Below are positions 60,626-64,000 of a stretch of DNA of 64,000 nucleotides, one piece after another. Source of the DNA: Roseibium aggregatum. GTDB lineage: Bacteria; Pseudomonadota; Alphaproteobacteria; Rhizobiales; Stappiaceae. The position numbers were made by a program, and so were the translations under genes. The notes under the pieces were generated by a model. The model ran no database searches. It saw only the letters and a list, made by a program, of their open reading frames with translations, and had not been told where the DNA came from. The number at the start of each line of letters is the position of its first letter. Position 1 is the first letter of the stretch. The DNA lies in NCBI RefSeq assembly GCF_017309185.1, contig NZ_JAEKJZ010000001.1:1488001-1552000 (forward strand), given 5' to 3'.

Positions 60626-61969
60626 ATGAAAAAGATCTCACTCGCCGCAGCCGGTCTGCTGGCGTTGACGGCGGCTGCCTCCGCCCAGGACGCTCGGGAA
60701 TTCCCCGCGCAGCTCGTCGGTCATGCGATCCTGCCCGCGCAGACGCTCATCGATGCCCCGGCCGATGCGCCTGAGGCCCTCAAGGTATCGGGTAAATTCA
60801 CCGAAAGAGGCAACCCGTCCCGCCTGACAACGGCACCCTCCGAGGACGGTTCCGAGCTGCCTTTCGCCGGTCAGCCTGTCCAGGGCTTTTCCGGCATCAG
60901 CCGGATCGACGCGGAACGCTATTACGTCCTGACCGACAACGGCTTCGGTTCAAAATCCAACTCTCCGGACGCCATGCTTTTCTTCCATGTCGTCAAGCCG
61001 GATTTCAAGAGCGGCAGCGTGACGGTTGAGAAGACAACCTTCCTGAGCGATCCGAACAAGGTCGTTCCGTTCAACATCGTCATGGAAGGCTCGGATACGC
61101 GCTACCTAACAGGTGCCGACCTGGACATCGAAGGCTTTCAGGTGATCGACGGCAAAATCTACATCGGCGACGAGTTCGGCCCGTTCCTGATCGTTGCCGA
61201 CGCCGGGACCGGTGTGGTCGAAGCCTTTCACGAAACGTTCCTGGGCGACCAGAAGCTGATGTCTCCCGATCACTTCGCGCTCAAGGCCGGCAACCCGGAC
61301 AAGCCGGCGTCGGGCGCCAACATCAAGCGCTCTCGCGGATACGAGGGCTTCGCGGCTTCCATGGACGGCAAAACCCTTTACCCACTCCTGGAAGGCCCGG
61401 TCTGGGATGAAGCCGCCGGCGACTATGAACGGGTCGACGGCAATTTCGCCCTGCGCCTGCTGGAGTGGGATGTCGCAAGCCAGTCGTGGACCGGCAAGTC
61501 GGTGCTCTACCGTCTGGAAGCCGACGACCATGCCATCGGCGATTTCAACATGATCGACGAAACCCGTGGCCTCGTGATCGAGCGCGACGGCGGTCAGGGC
61601 GACGCGGAACTGGCCTGCAAGGACGGTGAGACCGAAAACTGCTTCAAGAACCCGGCACTGTTCAAACGCGTCTACATGATCGACATGAAAGGCTTGGAGG
61701 ACGGACAGCCGGTCAAGAAGATCGGTTATATCGACCTGATGAAAATGCAGGACTTCGACGGCATTGCCCGCCTCGGCAAGCGTGACGACAACACGTTCAC
61801 GTTTCCCTTCGTCACGATCGAGAATGTCGACCGGGTCGATGAGGATCACATCATCGTGGCCAACGACAACAACTTCCCGTTCTCGAAAGGCCGCGATACG
61901 GTGAAGGTCGATAACAACGAGATTGTTCTCCTCAAGGTCTCCGAGTTCCTGAAAGCCGCCGCGGAATAA
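60626..61969 (+). CDS. Exported esterase-like phytase family protein
   Basis: A 447-residue protein with a signal peptide (about 1-21, ending ASA). Its domain is of the esterase-like activity of phytase family, with the hallmark QGFSGISRIDAERYYVLTDN and DIEGFQVIDGKIYIGDEFGP. It is probably a periplasmic phosphodiesterase or phosphatase; the reaction is not certain from sequence. The ATG at 60626 opens the signal peptide. A strong hairpin follows at 62012-62043. Confidence 0.87.
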   Translation: MKKISLAAAGLLALTAAASAQDAREFPAQLVGHAILPAQTLIDAPADAPEALKVSGKFTERGNPSRLTTAPSEDGSELPFAGQPVQGFSGISRIDAERYYVLTDNGFGSKSNSPDAMLFFHVVKPDFKSGSVTVEKTTFLSDPNKVVPFNIVMEGSDTRYLTGADLDIEGFQVIDGKIYIGDEFGPFLIVADAGTGVVEAFHETFLGDQKLMSPDHFALKAGNPDKPASGANIKRSRGYEGFAASMDGKTLYPLLEGPVWDEAAGDYERVDGNFALRLLEWDVASQSWTGKSVLYRLEADDHAIGDFNMIDETRGLVIERDGGQGDAELACKDGETENCFKNPALFKRVYMIDMKGLEDGQPVKKIGYIDLMKMQDFDGIARLGKRDDNTFTFPFVTIENVDRVDEDHIIVANDNNFPFSKGRDTVKVDNNEIVLLKVSEFLKAAAE

Positions 61970-62011
61970 TACCGCCGCCAGGGCCTCTGCGGTCCCGTGG
62001 CTCGGCATCGG

Positions 62012-62043
62012 CAGGCGTCCGGTCGGTTACCGCCGGACGCCTG
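62012..62043. terminator. Perfect 11-base hairpin between convergent genes
   Basis: CAGGCGTCCGG (62012-62022) and CCGGACGCCTG (62033-62043) pair perfectly across a ten-base loop, midway between the ends of two convergent genes. There is no T-run on either side. It probably limits read-through in both directions. Confidence 0.5.
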
Positions 62044-62054
62044 TGCACGAGTGA

Positions 62055-63134
62055 TCAGTCCTGCAGAAAGTCGATCATCTCGTCCAGTATCCGGCGATGC
62101 TGCGCTTCGCGCTCCTCGGTTCCCTTGACGCAGACCATTTCGTCTCCCGGCTCGTGAACCTTCAAGAGCTCATAGCCCTCCGGCTTGCAGCGCCCCATGA
62201 AATCGAAGTGGCCGCCGTCGGCCAGTTCGACATGGCGCACGCGTGACGCGGGAAGTGCCGCCGCGAGCGCGCGCGATTCCAGGTTCTGATCCACCATGTC
62301 GCCCCGTTCGGCGCCGAACACCAGAACGGGCACATCGAAATCTTCTAGGCTTTTGGGCGAAAGCACTTCGGTGCCGCCCAAATCGAGGCTGACGATTCGG
62401 GTAACCCGGGGATCCTTGCGGGAGACCTCCATGGCCGCGCTGTCCTCTTTGGTTTCCGACACGGACCATCCGGAAAACACCGCGCAAACCTTCTTGAGCC
62501 CGGCCTCCGAACAGATCGAGCGATAGCGCCGGCTGTCGAATCTCGCGCCGCCAAGCACCGCGACCGTGAACCCGCCGAGCGAATGGCCAGCCGCATAAAT
62601 GCGCTTTCGGTCGATGCGGTCGCCCAGTTCGCTTGCCTCGAGCAGCCAGGTTATCAGCCGCGAAAGATCAACCGGCCGATCCCAAAGCTGCCGGGCCTGG
62701 TCCGGATCGCGCAGGAAGGTGCTGGTGCCCGGATGATCGACCATTGCGACGATGAAGCCGCGCCGGGACAGCGCGGAGCCGAGCCAGGCCTGGTTGCGGG
62801 TATTTCCGTATGTACCGTGCGAGACGACAAGCAGGGGAAAGACACCCTTGGCCGGAGCCGCTTCCGGGTCCGCGTCCGGCATTTGCCAGACCTTGCTGGT
62901 TCCGAGCGGTTGATGGACTTCCGGCGTCGCTGTCGGATACCAGACGCGGCCGGACAGTGGCCGGTCTGTCCGGGCGTCGGCGATCTCGATCCTGGCGGTC
63001 CCCGGGCCATAGGGAAGGGACGCTTCTTCGGCTCGCGCATGCGCGGCGCTCAAGAGAGGCAAGCCGATCGTCAGAAAAAGGGCGACGGCGGCCAGTCCGG
63101 CCCGGCAACGGGCGGCTGTGGAATATGTCTGCAT
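62055..63134 (-). CDS. Exported alpha/beta hydrolase
   Basis: A 359-residue hydrolase with a signal peptide (about 1-35, ending ARA). The nucleophile elbow GHSLGG holds Ser185; VVSHGTYG (104-111) gives the oxyanion region and a late DGGHFDF the likely catalytic His. It resembles the dienelactone-hydrolase/PAF-acetylhydrolase-like exported esterases. Convergent to the phytase-like gene and divergent from the membrane protein at 63274, which may regulate it (inference). Confidence 0.88.
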   Translation of the reverse strand: MQTYSTAARCRAGLAAVALFLTIGLPLLSAAHARAEEASLPYGPGTARIEIADARTDRPLSGRVWYPTATPEVHQPLGTSKVWQMPDADPEAAPAKGVFPLLVVSHGTYGNTRNQAWLGSALSRRGFIVAMVDHPGTSTFLRDPDQARQLWDRPVDLSRLITWLLEASELGDRIDRKRIYAAGHSLGGFTVAVLGGARFDSRRYRSICSEAGLKKVCAVFSGWSVSETKEDSAAMEVSRKDPRVTRIVSLDLGGTEVLSPKSLEDFDVPVLVFGAERGDMVDQNLESRALAAALPASRVRHVELADGGHFDFMGRCKPEGYELLKVHEPGDEMVCVKGTEEREAQHRRILDEMIDFLQD

Positions 63135-63273
63135 GGGATCTCCGGGGGATGAGTTTTGACCGTCCGAACTTGGGGCGTGTCACCTGGACTTGACAATCGC
63201 CTGGCAGCCGTTGTCCTGTCCTCGATCGCGATTGAGGACAGGACATGCAGGAGTATCCGGTGACAGATCGGCC

Positions 63274-64000
63274 ATGATCAGCATTCCCGTTTCCTTCCTC
63301 GTGTCCGTGGTTTTCCTCGCACTGGCCGTCTCGATGGCGGTCCGCCCCATGCTGCCGACCCTGCCGCGCGCTCTCTTCGCTGCGACCTTTCTGGTTCTGG
63401 CGCTTGAGACAAGCCTGGTCGGCATTCGCTATGTCCTGGCGACGCAGGCCTTCCTGCCCATTCAGCGGACCTTGCCGGTCTGGAGCGCGCCTCTGCTGTT
63501 TTTGTCCTTTGCAGCGCTGACGGCGTCTGCCGGCAAGGTCGTCCGGTGGATCGCGGTGAATGCCGGGGCCGCTCTTGCCGTCAGTCTGGCGATGCTGCTT
63601 CCGGTGCGGTCCGTCGGATACGTCGATCTCCTGATCGAAGCGACCGTTGCCGTCTATTTGTTCCTGCTCCTGCGGTTATGGCGCCGCGGGCCGGACGCCT
63701 TCGGCGCGGCGCCGACCCATCTCGGCCCGCTGCTGCACCGGGTCCTGGCCGGGGCGATCGGGATCTTGTTCGCGGTTCTGGTCCTCGATACGCTGATCGC
63801 GGTTTTTCTGTCGTTCCGGAAGGAAGAAGCGGCGGCGTTCACCATTTCCGCGGCGAGCCTCGCGTTCGTGGCGGGGGCTGTGGCCCTTGCCATCCTCGGT
63901 TTCCGGTCCGCTGCACCGGGACAGAGCCGTCAACGGACCACAGAGGAGGAAGACGATTGGAGGCGGATTGCCGGCGCGGCCCGGCGCCTGCTGTTGGACA
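63274..64000 (+). CDS. Multi-helix membrane protein, start of a possible membrane-tethered AraC-type regulator
   Basis: An open frame of 242 codons with no stop before the window end, so it is partial. It starts MISIPVSFLVSVVFLALAVS and has about six to seven hydrophobic segments to residue about 210. An acidic linker (TTEEEDDWRRIAGAARRLLL) follows. This matches the layout of regulators with an N-terminal polytopic domain and a C-terminal AraC-type DNA-binding domain, whose linker often reads much like this. The DNA-binding part is outside the window, so the call is tentative. It is divergent from the alpha/beta hydrolase. Confidence 0.6.
   Translation, partial: MISIPVSFLVSVVFLALAVSMAVRPMLPTLPRALFAATFLVLALETSLVGIRYVLATQAFLPIQRTLPVWSAPLLFLSFAALTASAGKVVRWIAVNAGAALAVSLAMLLPVRSVGYVDLLIEATVAVYLFLLLRLWRRGPDAFGAAPTHLGPLLHRVLAGAIGILFAVLVLDTLIAVFLSFRKEEAAAFTISAASLAFVAGAVALAILGFRSAAPGQSRQRTTEEEDDWRRIAGAARRLLLD

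Noticed and set aside
1..64000. tRNA, rRNA, CRISPR arrays, integrases and insertion sequences
   Set aside because: No clover-leaf, repeat-spacer or transposase-like sequence was noticed on either strand; short or degenerate ones could be missed without a search.

Overview
The window is a gene-dense, G+C-rich (roughly 60 % by eye) chromosomal segment of an alphaproteobacterium. The core gene orders fit Hyphomicrobiales/Rhizobiales-type genomes, and a marine Stappiaceae (Roseibium/Labrenzia-like) is my best guess. These orders are rpsF-rpsR-rplI-dnaB-alr-radA-cvpA-purF, fabD-fabG-acpP-fabF-mltG-yicC-gmk, and lptF-lptG-lptD-surA-pdxA-rsmA with divergent pepA-holC. The genus is inference. I see no tRNA, rRNA, CRISPR array, transposase or prophage gene.

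1-6.5 kb: a LysR regulator divergent from a gene cut by the window edge, an unrecognised 303-residue protein, the phosphatidylethanolamine pair psd-pssA, an SDR, a GNAT acetyltransferase and a MarR-GNAT fusion. 6.6-12.6 kb: a PadR-adaptor-RND efflux operon. Its pump is about 280 residues longer than usual because a low-G+C, membrane-rich block lies between the two halves. 12.6-19.6 kb: small membrane proteins, an allantoinase PuuE, a GDP-mannose enzyme (ManC type), a zinc cluster znuC-znuB-zur without znuA but with a palindromic Zur-box candidate, and an NnrU-family protein. 19.6-30.9 kb: cell-envelope and housekeeping genes (TPR protein, bamB, der, an inositol monophosphatase-family gene, HAD, SDR, purF, cvpA, radA, alr, a PilZ protein). 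31-35 kb: dnaB and the rpsF-rpsR-rplI operon. 35-41.7 kb: fatty-acid synthesis genes, mltG, yicC and gmk.

41.7-47.5 kb is the most distinctive region. It is an ECF sigma factor / FecR / TonB-dependent receptor / heme oxygenase cassette, which reads as a cell-surface-signalling iron (probably heme) acquisition system. The receptor has an N-terminal STN signalling domain. After what looks like a complete receptor barrel, it carries a second small Omp25/Omp31-like beta-barrel on the same polypeptide. 47.8-60.4 kb: rsmA, pdxA, surA, lptD, lptG and lptF, then pepA, holC, a rhodanese and an ABC-F ATPase. 60.6-64 kb: two exported hydrolases and the membrane half of what may be a membrane-tethered AraC-type regulator cut by the window end.

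Two diverged copies of an element of about 180 bp with terminal inverted repeats (3854-4037 and 14410-14583) are the only clear dispersed repeat. Dyad operators or promoters can be read upstream of the PadR gene, the MarR-GNAT gene and znuC, and promoter-like sequences upstream of rpsF, fabD and dnaB. Two short genes of 42 and 38 codons were found by eye.
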